DNA of 64,000 nt from Desulfurococcaceae archaeon (GTDB lineage: Archaea > Thermoproteota > Thermoprotei_A > Sulfolobales > Ignisphaeraceae): NCBI GenBank assembly GCA_020832925.1, contig JAJHRF010000003.1, positions 19,840 to 83,839 on the forward strand. Reading direction: 5' to 3'. Below, in pieces: positions 1-8,583 of this stretch. The translations under genes and the position numbers were made by a program. The notes beneath the pieces are model-generated. The model was not told the origin of the DNA. It worked only from the letters and a program-made list of their open reading frames with translations, and did no database searches. How positions within the stretch are numbered: position 1 is the stretch's first letter; each line of letters opens with the position of its first letter.

Positions 1-864
1 CTTGAAGTCCGGATCCCCTGGTAGGTAATCTATATAACCTTTAGCAGTTGCTTTCCTGAGAATAAGCTCTCCTAAAGCTGAGACAGGTACTATAATTCTC
101 CCAGGTAAACGTTTAACAACATCCTTCATTATATCCTTAGCCTCAGGTATATCGATCTTATTAGCGGCTATAACTATAGGCTTAGCTACAATCCTCAACG
201 CGTGTATAAACATCTTCAACTCCTCTTCTCTCCAAGAAGAAGGTTTCGAGAACTCCAGCTTAGTCACAATAAGAGCTTTCACAATGTGTTCTCTTTTAAT
301 AGACAACCCTGAAAGTCTCTGAGCAAGAGCATCTATCATCTGCCCTAGGTTCATATGGTCGAGAGCTCTCGCGAACCTCGGCCAATCACGCGATATTATT
401 CCGTACATCCATTCTTCATATTCATTCTCTATGGCTATAATATCTTCGTAAGGATCTCTATAACCAGGCTTAATATATTTTCCATCTTCGTCTGTAGACC
501 CAGCTATATCAACGACATGTATTAATGCATCAGCTTGTCTAATAGCGTCTAGGAACTTATTTCCCAAACCTCTACCTTTCGAAGCATCTTTAACAAGCCC
601 TGGAATATCGACAAGAACTACAGGTATGAACCGTTCTCCTCTTGTACAGATAGAGTTTACAGGAGTACATCGAGGAAGACCTAGTTCAACATGTACACAT
701 CTCCTCCTTACGTACGCTACACCGCTATGAGGTTCGAGTGTAACGAAAGGTCTATTCTCGATGGGTACAGGTATCATGGTCGCGGCAGAGAAGAACGTAG
801 ATTTACCTACATTGGTTTTACCTAGCAAACCTATGGTTATCCTTGGAGCCCCTATTTTCGACAC
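1..864 (-). CDS. YchF/Ygr210-type Obg-family GTPase (3' end off window)
   Basis: This is a translation-associated P-loop GTPase of the Obg/YchF family, probably acting at the ribosome. I translated it by hand. A GTG start at 864 gives VSKIGAPRITIGLLGKTNVG, with the P-loop GKTNVGKS at residues 15-22, then DIPGLV (G3), a KGRGLGNKFLDAIRQAD block typical of YchF, and NKID (G4). The 288 residues present have no internal stop. The C-terminal TGS region expected in this family lies beyond position 1. It is divergent from rpl15e, with about 100 bp between them. The family is secure; whether it binds ATP or GTP cannot be told. Confidence 0.88.
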   Translation of the reverse strand, partial: MSKIGAPRITIGLLGKTNVGKSTFFSAATMIPVPIENRPFVTLEPHSGVAYVRRRCVHVELGLPRCTPVNSICTRGERFIPVVLVDIPGLVKDASKGRGLGNKFLDAIRQADALIHVVDIAGSTDEDGKYIKPGYRDPYEDIIAIENEYEEWMYGIISRDWPRFARALDHMNLGQMIDALAQRLSGLSIKREHIVKALIVTKLEFSKPSSWREEELKMFIHALRIVAKPIVIAANKIDIPEAKDIMKDVVKRLPGRIIVPVSALGELILRKATAKGYIDYLPGDPDFK

Positions 865-964
865 CTATACCTATAGCTTCAATACAGCTTAAAACCTGTA
901 AATGTGAGTCCTAGCTAGACTTGAGTAGCAGGTGAAAAAGAAGATTTAAGGTGGGGCGATCTCT

Positions 965-1633
965 GTGGCTAGGTCAGCTTATCACTACATGGCTCTACTA
1001 TGGAGAAAGCCTACCGAAGAGTATGAGAAATTCATGAAGCATAAACTTGCAGAATGGCGTAGAGAACCTTCAATTGTTAGAATTGAGAAGCCTACGAGGT
1101 TGGATAGAGCTAGGAGGCTGGGGTACAAAGCTAAACCAGGTTTCGTAGTTGTCAGAGTTAGGGTTAGGAAGGGAGGGTTAAGAAAGCCTAGACCTCGCTC
1201 AGGTAGAAGACCTAAGAGAATGGGTATCTATGGTCATACCCCTAAGAAGAGCTTAAGGCTTATAGCAGAGGAAAGAGCTGCAAGAAAATACAGAAACTTA
1301 GAGGTATTGAACAGTTACTACGTAGGAGAAGATGGGCTTTACAAATATTACGAAGTTATACTTGTAGATCCACATCATCCAGCAATCCTAAGAGACCCTG
1401 ATATAAACTGGATAGCAAGCCCCAGTCAGAGAGGTAGAGTGTTTAGAGGGAAGACTTCGGCTGGCAGGAAGATGAGAGGCATGATAAGGTTCAGAGGTCT
1501 AAAGGGTACTCACAAGTATAAGTGGAAGAAGAAGCAGAAGGAGAGAGAGTTAAAGAAGAGACATGAGGCAAGCCGTGGTGCAAGACTTATAGCTCCTAAA
1601 GAGGTTTATGAGGAGCTAGGTATAGAGAAATAG
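965..1633 (+). CDS. rpl15e: 50S ribosomal protein L15e
   Basis: This is a structural protein of the archaeal/eukaryotic large ribosomal subunit. The 222-residue product is very basic and full length for L15e, beginning [20 protein letters not shown] and holding the conserved [20 protein letters not shown] and [20 protein letters not shown] segments. The start is GTG, preceded by a GGTGGGG Shine-Dalgarno sequence a few bases upstream. It is convergent with the ATPase gene that ends at 1637, only three bases away. Function is assigned with high confidence from these signatures. Confidence 0.97.
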   Translation: MARSAYHYMALLWRKPTEEYEKFMKHKLAEWRREPSIVRIEKPTRLDRARRLGYKAKPGFVVVRVRVRKGGLRKPRPRSGRRPKRMGIYGHTPKKSLRLIAEERAARKYRNLEVLNSYYVGEDGLYKYYEVILVDPHHPAILRDPDINWIASPSQRGRVFRGKTSAGRKMRGMIRFRGLKGTHKYKWKKKQKERELKKRHEASRGARLIAPKEVYEELGIEK

Positions 1634-1636
1634 TGT

Positions 1637-2728
1637 TCATTCTTCAAAATTATCGAGAGGATCTACATAGAGAATAGTAGGGATTTTATAAGGAGAAATC
1701 CTCGTCACAGCTATTCCCTGCCCAGAAATTGTCATTGCGTAGTCTATAGCTTTTTTAGAGAGATTGAGATATCGTTGAAGTTTTTGCCAATAACTTATAG
1801 AGGGGGCACTCATAGCCATAAAGAGCCCGCAGCTATTAATAATAGTATCGATGTAGGGATGTAGATCTTCTACCCCCTGTGTAGCCATAAACATTGCTAT
1901 CCCCAGACTTCTACTATACCTCGCAAGCATATTCACAAATTCATCTCCTAAAAACGGCAAGACATGCCAAAGCTCATCTAAAACTACGACATTTATTGGA
2001 ATCTGTGTTGTAGATACATTGAATGTTGATAGCATATACTTGAGGATATATGTAACGACTAAAGCGCTTTCTAATCTATCTCTTACGAATATCTGCTTAA
2101 GATTTACAATGGATATCCTTCTCTGTTTCGATGTGTATACACCAAGGAATTCTTCATCAAAACTATAGCGGTTAGTATAAACATTAAATAACGTTGTTAA
2201 CGTACTTGTAGCTTTGCTGATTTCTTTATCGTAAACATCTACTTCGTAATTCCAAATACTATCGACATCAAGACAACGGTTACATACGTTAACCAAGATT
2301 TTAGCTAGATACTTTCTTGCTTGTGTACTTAGCGTGTAAACTTTAGAAAGACTTTCAATAGCAATGTTAATCATTTCAAGTTTTTTCGTAGGTTGATCTT
2401 CACAGAAACATAGGGGTAGAGGGACTTCTACAGGGTTGAAAATAAGTACTCTATCCGTATACATTGAGAATAGATATCTATACTCATCCTTTATATCGAA
2501 AATAATAGCATTAACATTGTATGATCTTACAAATCTATGAACAAGAGCTGATAAAGTAACAGATTTACCACTACCACTAGGACCTATGACAAGTAGATGT
2601 GGTGTCGATGATAGTTCCGGATCCCAGTATACGCTACTCCCCGATATAACATCTATACCTATGTATGTACCTGTACTGCTATACGATAAAGGTACAACTG
2701 CTGTAGGTGGTAGAGAATCTAAAAGCAT
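1637..2728 (-). CDS. VirB4/HerA-type P-loop ATPase, ATPase part
   Basis: This is a RecA-fold motor ATPase of the VirB4/TraC/HerA group, which drives DNA or protein translocation. Walker A is GPSGSGKS at residues 49-56, Walker B is VVVLDE at 247-252, and a TQG sensor-like motif is at 283-285. The segment before Walker A (DSLPPTAVVPLS, then GIDVISGSSVYWDP) resembles the lead-in of VirB4 ATPase domains. At 363 residues it lacks the usual N-terminal domain of about 200 residues; the gene eight bases upstream appears to encode that part in another frame. It could be related to CedB, the crenarchaeal DNA-import ATPase, but no CedA-like gene adjoins it. Product class is reliable; biological role is unknown. 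Confidence 0.8.
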   Translation of the reverse strand: MLLDSLPPTAVVPLSYSSTGTYIGIDVISGSSVYWDPELSSTPHLLVIGPSGSGKSVTLSALVHRFVRSYNVNAIIFDIKDEYRYLFSMYTDRVLIFNPVEVPLPLCFCEDQPTKKLEMINIAIESLSKVYTLSTQARKYLAKILVNVCNRCLDVDSIWNYEVDVYDKEISKATSTLTTLFNVYTNRYSFDEEFLGVYTSKQRRISIVNLKQIFVRDRLESALVVTYILKYMLSTFNVSTTQIPINVVVLDELWHVLPFLGDEFVNMLARYSRSLGIAMFMATQGVEDLHPYIDTIINSCGLFMAMSAPSISYWQKLQRYLNLSKKAIDYAMTISGQGIAVTRISPYKIPTILYVDPLDNFEE

Positions 2729-2735
2729 TTGCTTT

Positions 2736-3326
2736 CTACGTAGATTTGTTTGTACGAAAATTGAGTATAACTCTTGCTAGCATGTCTTCTACTATAGGTT
2801 CTAAACTTATGTTTAAGATATTCTTCGCATTTAAAGGTACTCTCTCTATATCCTTTATATTCACAGTGTTAGGACAGAGCAATGCCACTATACTTACGGT
2901 TTTAACAGGTTTAATACCCATTAAAACCTTCTTCCTATTCTCGAGAATTTTTTCGATATGGGTACGAAGTTTAATGTTTGTCTTATCTACAGATAATTCT
3001 ACTAATCTCAGCTGTAAGCTCTGATCCAACTTCTTAAGATATTTATCTGTATCTACTAACTCGATGTCTGTCATCAGTATCTGACGACAGTTCTCGACAT
3101 AGAGTATCTCTAGGAATTTACGTAGATTGTGTAGGTAATCCAGATATGCTAAATCATGTATACTCAAAGACCAGTTCTTAACCTTATACAACGCAATAAT
3201 TTCGTCGTTACATAAATGAATACCTGGTTTCACATATCTACATAATGATATACTGTATTCTTTACCACGATGAGTAACCCTAGTTAGTGTTCTTATTAGA
3301 GACTGGGTAAAGGTTTTCATATACAT
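2736..3326 (-). CDS. Likely detached N-terminal domain of VirB4-like ATPase
   Basis: I do not recognise a named family. The protein has about 196 residues from ATG 3326 (ATG 3320 and an upstream TTG at 3374 are alternatives). It is soluble, with helical mid-segments (SIHDLAYLDYLHNLRKFLEIL) and a GIKPVKTVSIVALLCP segment, a layout like the N-terminal half of VirB4 proteins. It overlaps the upstream 788-aa gene by about 47 bases and ends eight bases before the ATPase start. The ATPase frame stays open upstream of its ATG, reading TNLRRKQMLLDSLPP. Skipping one A near 2742-2753 would join the two into one VirB4-sized protein. A true split gene, a frameshift mutation and programmed frameshifting are all possible. 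Confidence 0.6.
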   Translation of the reverse strand: MYMKTFTQSLIRTLTRVTHRGKEYSISLCRYVKPGIHLCNDEIIALYKVKNWSLSIHDLAYLDYLHNLRKFLEILYVENCRQILMTDIELVDTDKYLKKLDQSLQLRLVELSVDKTNIKLRTHIEKILENRKKVLMGIKPVKTVSIVALLCPNTVNIKDIERVPLNAKNILNISLEPIVEDMLARVILNFRTNKST

Positions 3327-5646
3327 TGCTAGATACTCTAATATCACTGCTTCTAATCCCCAACATCTTAGCAACTTTTAAAGCGATATGCATAGCTATG
3401 GCTATTACGTTCTCAAAGGTAAGAGGTATTGTACACTGATGCATATAACCAGTAGTTTCAAAGACTACAATTTGAAGCCCGTAATCGCTTAAGATGTGCT
3501 GCCAATCAACATTGATACTCACCTCCTTTACTCTTAAAGGCTCAACAGGTAAAACACTATTTTCAATTACTACAGAACCCCATACTTTTCGGCAACGATT
3601 AGAGATCTTGAGGAAGATCTTAGATTCAGAAACGTTAAAATACGTATCCTGTATTTCTACACATTTTCTAGGTAACATAACTTCATAAATTCCGCGATTA
3701 TACATAATATAAGGTTCAGCAATATCGTCTTTAAATACCACCCTTGGTTTACAAAAGTTGTATACAGGCATAGATATATATTTTCCATCAATTTCCAGAA
3801 TAAGCTTAAGAAGTTTACTACATTTACTAAGATCTATGCATATACCTTTAGCTAAAATGTTATTACATATAGCAATTAAGGAAATGTTGCTTAAATTAAT
3901 ATTGTTTTTCTCAAGCATATCCTTATTCAAGCATATCTGGTCTTGGTGAAGCCGTAGGAGTTCATCTATTTTTAGTTTAATAATGTCCATTTTATCTAGG
4001 TACACTCCCCATTCCAAGTTACCGATAGTCTTTACTAGATATAAGCTAGGATGTACATAAGTGTTGATATCTATTCTAGAGTAGTCATCAGGTATATACT
4101 TCAGAACTAGGTTGTGATCAACAATTTCAGGTTTGCTTAAAATTATATGCTTATCATTAACTTGGAGAACCTTAACAACGTCAAAATTTTTAGGTAATTC
4201 TACGAGAACTCTGTAAAGCCTAGGTTTCAACTTGATATTAGGTATCAAAATATCCTCTATATCTACTTCCTCCGATTTTAATAAGAATTGACTAGCTCTT
4301 ATCTTAATCAGCGATTTTTCGTATACAGGGTTTATCATTAACGGCGTGAACTCACCAAATATATACAAATTGAATCCAGAGACGCTGTTCAGAACTTTAA
4401 TTCTTGGTACTAAGTCTAAAAGTTTTTCAATATTAAACATTGTTATACGCCCTAGCCTATCTATACATAAAACTATATCATCTTCTAAAGAAGTGCAATC
4501 AGCAAAATACCTAGGTAAGGTTGCAAACTTCTCTATGTATAGACGTGACGATCCTATATCGATATAATACACATCAACGCCATCTTTCTTAAGAATTACA
4601 AGTTTATCCTTTGCTAAAGTCACAGAATCAACATCGTTAGCAACAATTCTAACATATGCATGTGTACTGTCTACATTATAGATATCAAGATGGTTATTAG
4701 TGATTATAGCAATACGACTGTGATTAGGATCTACGAAAAACTTTACAACATCTTGATGTGAGTATCTATTTAAAACAGTTGAACTATTATTCTCGGTATT
4801 TACTAAGATCAACAAGTTGTTAGAGTTTAAGGCAAGAACACGTTCTTCATCTATAAAAGCTAGAGGATCAGCATCTTCTATTTTGTAGTAGCTATCCATG
4901 TCATAACGATATTCTAAGTTAAATACAAAACCTCTTCTTCCAAATTTTATAAAGTAAACATTGTTTTTTGTATATCCATAGATTCTAGAAGTATTTATTT
5001 GTAATAAATAGGGTTCTAAATTTAGTTTAGCACTAAATCCGTATACACGACTACTAACAGCGGTAAAAATATCATTGTTTACACATACGGATGTAGTGAA
5101 CGATTCATATGTACCTGTACAATATTTTCGACAACGATGAAGTTCTTCAACAGATATACCTGTATCTACCAACACTATTCTCCCAAGAACACCATTGTTG
5201 CTTAAGAATAGAACATGGTTATGTTGAGGATGCACCGTCTTAGCATATAATTCGTAGTTCACTAAGTCTATAACCTCTAAAGCTTTATGAGGTACAACTT
5301 TGTAAAGCTTTAGCAACTTACCCATAACATTGTCGATAGATAGTATAGAGAATGGGTTCAATGTGAAGTAATTGCAGGTATAGCATAGTTCATCTATAAG
5401 ATTCTGATCAAAGTTCTCTAAGGCTATAGAGTAAGTGGTGAGCGTTCCGTTGTCCTCAGCCTTAATAAAAGGGGTTAAACCTATATCTAATTCCTTACTT
5501 TGCTTTGTGTAAACTATACGAGGATATATTAAGAGCTTGGGATTGACTAACTCTATGAAGACCTTATCTTTGGTCCTAATAGTTCTGATCTTGGTGTGCA
5601 AATCTATAATAGGCTTTCTTAACTCTAAGATTATTGAGTGTTTCAA
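3280..5646 (-). CDS. Hypothetical 788-aa protein with propeller-like segments
   Basis: No family is recognised. The 788-residue protein has no signal peptide or clear membrane helix. Between roughly residues 150 and 420 it shows repeated short beta-strand stretches separated by turns, such as SRIAIITNNHLDIYNVD and DDIVLCIDRLGRITMFNIEK, which resemble beta-propeller blades. The rest is also strand-rich, ending in a helix (ENVIAIAMHIALKVAKMLG). It is the first gene of a minus-strand unit with the split VirB4-like ATPase, suggesting a partner or substrate-handling subunit of that motor. The propeller call is by eye only. Confidence 0.7.
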   Translation of the reverse strand: MKHSIILELRKPIIDLHTKIRTIRTKDKVFIELVNPKLLIYPRIVYTKQSKELDIGLTPFIKAEDNGTLTTYSIALENFDQNLIDELCYTCNYFTLNPFSILSIDNVMGKLLKLYKVVPHKALEVIDLVNYELYAKTVHPQHNHVLFLSNNGVLGRIVLVDTGISVEELHRCRKYCTGTYESFTTSVCVNNDIFTAVSSRVYGFSAKLNLEPYLLQINTSRIYGYTKNNVYFIKFGRRGFVFNLEYRYDMDSYYKIEDADPLAFIDEERVLALNSNNLLILVNTENNSSTVLNRYSHQDVVKFFVDPNHSRIAIITNNHLDIYNVDSTHAYVRIVANDVDSVTLAKDKLVILKKDGVDVYYIDIGSSRLYIEKFATLPRYFADCTSLEDDIVLCIDRLGRITMFNIEKLLDLVPRIKVLNSVSGFNLYIFGEFTPLMINPVYEKSLIKIRASQFLLKSEEVDIEDILIPNIKLKPRLYRVLVELPKNFDVVKVLQVNDKHIILSKPEIVDHNLVLKYIPDDYSRIDINTYVHPSLYLVKTIGNLEWGVYLDKMDIIKLKIDELLRLHQDQICLNKDMLEKNNINLSNISLIAICNNILAKGICIDLSKCSKLLKLILEIDGKYISMPVYNFCKPRVVFKDDIAEPYIMYNRGIYEVMLPRKCVEIQDTYFNVSESKIFLKISNRCRKVWGSVVIENSVLPVEPLRVKEVSINVDWQHILSDYGLQIVVFETTGYMHQCTIPLTFENVIAIAMHIALKVAKMLGIRSSDIRVSSNVYENLYPVSNKNTN

Positions 5647-5736
5647 CCCCCTAAAATACTTAGCTAAGTATATAAAGCGTCTTAATTCTTTTATGTGGTT
5701 CTTAACTAAAATAGTTTCTAGGGAATGATATAGACT

Positions 5737-6090
5737 TTGGTGTTGATCTTGAATTCGCGAGAAAAACTACTAAAGATTTTATCCTCTCTCAAGAATAGAA
5801 TAGCATCTCCTAGCGATATAATTGCTGTAACAGGGCTTCCTCGATATGAAGTTTTAGCAGCTTTTCATATACTAGAAGCTCTTGATTTTATCGAGCCTGT
5901 ATACGTTCGTGGAAACTACAAGTTGTATAGATTAACAATTGAGGGAGAGAAAGTTGTGGATACATTAAGTAGTGGTAAAAAGATTAGAATTGAAGTGGAA
6001 TTAGATAGAAATACAGAAAAAGCTGTTCAAATAGAAGCTCTTACCACTAATGTTGCCGATAACGGGAAAGCAGTGTCGGAAGCATCCTAG
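5737..6090 (+). CDS. Winged-helix DNA-binding protein
   Basis: This is a 117-residue protein whose first 75 residues fit a winged-helix domain: helices around LLKILSSLKNRIASPSDIIA and YEVLAAFHILEALDF, then a wing VRGNYKLYRLTIEGEKVV. The C-terminal tail is polar and probably disordered. Several starts are possible (TTG 5737, GTG 5740, TTG 5743, TTG 5749); the GGTG at 5739-5742 would best serve TTG 5749. It is divergent from the 788-aa gene with a shared region of about 90 bp, so it may regulate that operon. Its target and ligand are unknown. Confidence 0.65.
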   Translation: MVLILNSREKLLKILSSLKNRIASPSDIIAVTGLPRYEVLAAFHILEALDFIEPVYVRGNYKLYRLTIEGEKVVDTLSSGKKIRIEVELDRNTEKAVQIEALTTNVADNGKAVSEAS

Positions 6091-6122
6091 AATTCCTAGT
6101 TTTACAGCAATATTTTGAAAGA

Positions 6123-6893
6123 TCATGTTATATAATAAGGTCTTCTTTCTTGAGGTGTTTCTCCTTTAAGACTGCGCATGTATTGATCAATAATACCCTT
6201 TATCTGGGTCTCAACAGTTAATCCTTGCTGATCAAGTTCTGCTGTATCTATGTTTAAGTTCCATACCTTATTAAGAAGGTCTATAATAATCTTTGCCGCG
6301 GTATAGTCTACGTAGTTCATCTCAACAATGCTTCTCCATGTTTCACCAAGTATACATACAGCATTTAGATTATAAAACTTGGCCCAACCCACAATAATAC
6401 CATTGAGACCGCTTACAAAACCTCCGCTCAGCGGTATAGCACCCTTTTCAACATATTTGTTTATCACACGGCTCTCTGTTCCAACAACGTATACATTTCT
6501 AGAATGGGATGTTGTATCAGAGACATAAGCAGCTGCAGCAATAAGTTCTTGTATCCCTATTTCACGGAGTTTTTTAGCTAAGTACTTGCCTAAACTGTGT
6601 TGATTTCTATCGTTTATCGGCTGTACATCGCTTGTAATTATCAATATCGCAAGATCATCCATCTCTGCAAGGCTTATTTCTACGTGCAAGATATCAGCAC
6701 TACCATCATCATATGATACGAGGTGTGCGGGAAAGCCGTAACCGTATATCTTAGCTACAGGTTTAGCTTTAAAATAGTGCTTCAAATAATCAACAACAGT
6801 TTTGCCTACTAAACCCATACCTGGAAAACCGGAGATAGCTACTAGGTTTTTCTTGTAATGCATTAGTTTATTTATCTCTTTATAAAACCACAT
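6123..6893 (-). CDS. PAC2 family protein (proteasome assembly chaperone-like)
   Basis: The 256-residue product belongs to the PAC2 family, related to eukaryotic proteasome assembly chaperone 2. Its archaeal members, often annotated as ATP-grasp-like or 3-isopropylmalate-related, lack a firmly known function. The diagnostic start is VAISGFPGMGLVGKTVVDYL, followed by YGYGFPAHLVSYDDGSADIL and a glycine-rich GFVSGLNGIIVGWA segment. It is a single gene with no close operon partner, although psmA also lies in this window. A role in proteasome assembly is inferred from the family name only. Confidence 0.85.
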   Translation of the reverse strand: MWFYKEINKLMHYKKNLVAISGFPGMGLVGKTVVDYLKHYFKAKPVAKIYGYGFPAHLVSYDDGSADILHVEISLAEMDDLAILIITSDVQPINDRNQHSLGKYLAKKLREIGIQELIAAAAYVSDTTSHSRNVYVVGTESRVINKYVEKGAIPLSGGFVSGLNGIIVGWAKFYNLNAVCILGETWRSIVEMNYVDYTAAKIIIDLLNKVWNLNIDTAELDQQGLTVETQIKGIIDQYMRSLKGETPQERRPYYIT

Positions 6894-7097
6894 AATCGAA
6901 CACTAAGATAGAAATATATCGTTCAGGAAATTAAAAATGTAGTTAAAAGTATAGGCAAGCATAATACGCGGTGCCGCATCTTAAATACCTGAAACTATTT
7001 CATCGTGAGGTATGGAAGATGACGTATTGTATCTCATTAAACGTTAGGTATAAAACCCCTGACATAATAACTTACTATGTTGGTAATTTTTAGACAA

Positions 7098-7171
7098 GGG
7101 CCCGTAGCTCAGCCCGGTAGAGCGCCCGGCTCATAACCGGGTGGTCCGGGGTTCGAATCCCCGCGGGCCCA
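7098..7171 (+). tRNA. tRNA with CAT anticodon, probably tRNA-Ile2 (else elongator tRNA-Met)
   Basis: A full cloverleaf of 74 nt folds with no intron. The acceptor stem is GGGCCCG/CGGGCCC, the D stem GCTC/GAGC, the anticodon stem CCCGG/CCGGG with loop CTCATAA, and the T stem CGGGG/CCCCG. CCA is not encoded. The G-C first pair argues against initiator tRNA. The GGGCC start and CCGGCTCATAACCGG anticodon arm resemble archaeal tRNA-Ile2, in which C34 becomes agmatidine (TiaS) to read AUA. A TATA-like element, GTATAAAAC, lies about 45 bp upstream. The anticodon is certain; the amino acid is inferred. Confidence 0.93.
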
Positions 7172-7266
7172 TCAATTTTCTATATAAATAAATCCTTGTC
7201 TACGCATAGTGATGAATTCTTTTAATTTTTTTGCTAAACTACTACATCTACTAGAGGTGAAATTGT

Positions 7267-7857
7267 ATGATTGTTACAGAGGATCGAGACTTTATCATGA
7301 AGTTGAAGATTTCGAGAATAGTTCTAGTTCTTGTAGCTTCAATAGCGAGTTTTTGTATGTTTGTGTTGAGTCCATTAATGGAGTTTCCTACGAAATTTAT
7401 GTTAAATAAATCCTTTTCAGTACTTCTAGGTATGTTCTTATCGATATCGTTGATGCTTCTACTAGTTAAAGATTTTGTACATAGAGCTTTAGTAAAAGAA
7501 TTGATGGTATTAATAGCATATGTACTCATAGCTTTATACACATTCCTTGGATCTATGATTGATATTGTGAGTTTTAAATCTTGTAATTACATGTACATAC
7601 CCCCAATGTTTATTCTTTTAACATATCAACCAAGCATATCCACGTTGATGTTCAAATCCGTGGCAATAAGCATACCTTTAGGGATTGCGTTTATAATTTT
7701 TATCCATGGCCTTTACGATCTCATCAAGACAGTTATTACAGCTAGAATTGAATACCGAAGCGAAGTCAAGTTGGGGCTTGATACCCAGGAACAGCATGAT
7801 GTAAGTAGTCAGGGGCAGTATTCCAACGCTGTGCAGCATTATAAAAGAATCCGATGA
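7267..7857 (+). CDS. Hypothetical polytopic membrane protein
   Basis: No family is recognised. The 196-residue protein has about five hydrophobic segments: near residues 18-38, 48-66, 76-100, 107-127 and 129-155. A polar tail of about 40 residues follows. A strong AGAGGTGA Shine-Dalgarno sequence ends six bases before the ATG, which supports translation. The last 180 bases overlap the convergent DUF434 gene, so the polar tail and last helix lie in antisense to a conserved reading frame; the real stop may matter less than the N-terminal membrane part. It follows the tRNA gene on the same strand. Confidence 0.55.
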   Translation: MIVTEDRDFIMKLKISRIVLVLVASIASFCMFVLSPLMEFPTKFMLNKSFSVLLGMFLSISLMLLLVKDFVHRALVKELMVLIAYVLIALYTFLGSMIDIVSFKSCNYMYIPPMFILLTYQPSISTLMFKSVAISIPLGIAFIIFIHGLYDLIKTVITARIEYRSEVKLGLDTQEQHDVSSQGQYSNAVQHYKRIR

Positions 7858-8433
7858 TGCTACAACGTTGTGTTCGAAGTTCTTTGAATACTGTATAATT
7901 CTGCTATCAGGAGTTAGGGTTAACTCATAGGTACAGTCTATACCGTGGTTTCTAAGTTCTAACTTCAGCATATCGGCGTGCTCTATACTATAACTAACAT
8001 TCTTATCCACAATAGCCACTACTAACTTAGGTTTCAACAACTCTATCACTTTTGAAATTATTTTAAATGATGCTTGTAGATAAGAATAGTCATCTTTTCT
8101 CAATTTCGAGCCTCTTAAGTCACGAGGAATACAGTCATCACATAGATAAACATCTCCTCCTTTAACCATATTCACGGTAGATATCAATACATTATAGAAA
8201 TCTATCAATAGAATATGGTCTCTAATTTCGTAACAAAGGAATTTATTGTTTATCTCATCAACATACTGTGCAGAATGAATACATCGATATAAGAGTAAAC
8301 GTTCTTTTTCATTAAGTAAATATCTTGATGTAACTAGGTTTAGCGATGCATTCGCTGGATAGCCTCTAGTTAAGAGATATTTGTAATCGCGAGCGGCATC
8401 TATAAGTTTATCACTATCACAGATCTTATGCAT
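7678..8433 (-). CDS. DUF434 domain-containing protein
   Basis: This is an archaeal protein of 251 residues matching the DUF434/DUF5616 (COG2454) pattern. Its N-terminal part has a helical DUF434-like segment (AARDYKYLLTRGYPANASLNLV, then RYLLNEKERLLLYRC). The second part is strand-rich (HILLIDFYNVLISTVNMVKG) and looks like a PIN- or Rossmann-like fold with acidic residues. Biochemical function is unknown in the family. It overlaps the convergent membrane-protein gene by 180 bases at the 3' end. The family assignment comes from recalled signatures, so it is good but not certain. Confidence 0.72.
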   Translation of the reverse strand: MHKICDSDKLIDAARDYKYLLTRGYPANASLNLVTSRYLLNEKERLLLYRCIHSAQYVDEINNKFLCYEIRDHILLIDFYNVLISTVNMVKGGDVYLCDDCIPRDLRGSKLRKDDYSYLQASFKIISKVIELLKPKLVVAIVDKNVSYSIEHADMLKLELRNHGIDCTYELTLTPDSRIIQYSKNFEHNVVASSDSFIMLHSVGILPLTTYIMLFLGIKPQLDFASVFNSSCNNCLDEIVKAMDKNYKRNP

Positions 8434-8583
8434 TAGTATTACCTCTTGTTAACATTTGCAAAGTGTGTTACACAATGATATCGAATATTTGTTGAATAGT
8501 CTCAATAACAAAATTTATACTAATATTAATTAACTTTGTTCAAATATAAGATTTTTATCAGAGTAGTGCACAGGTGCAACTAT

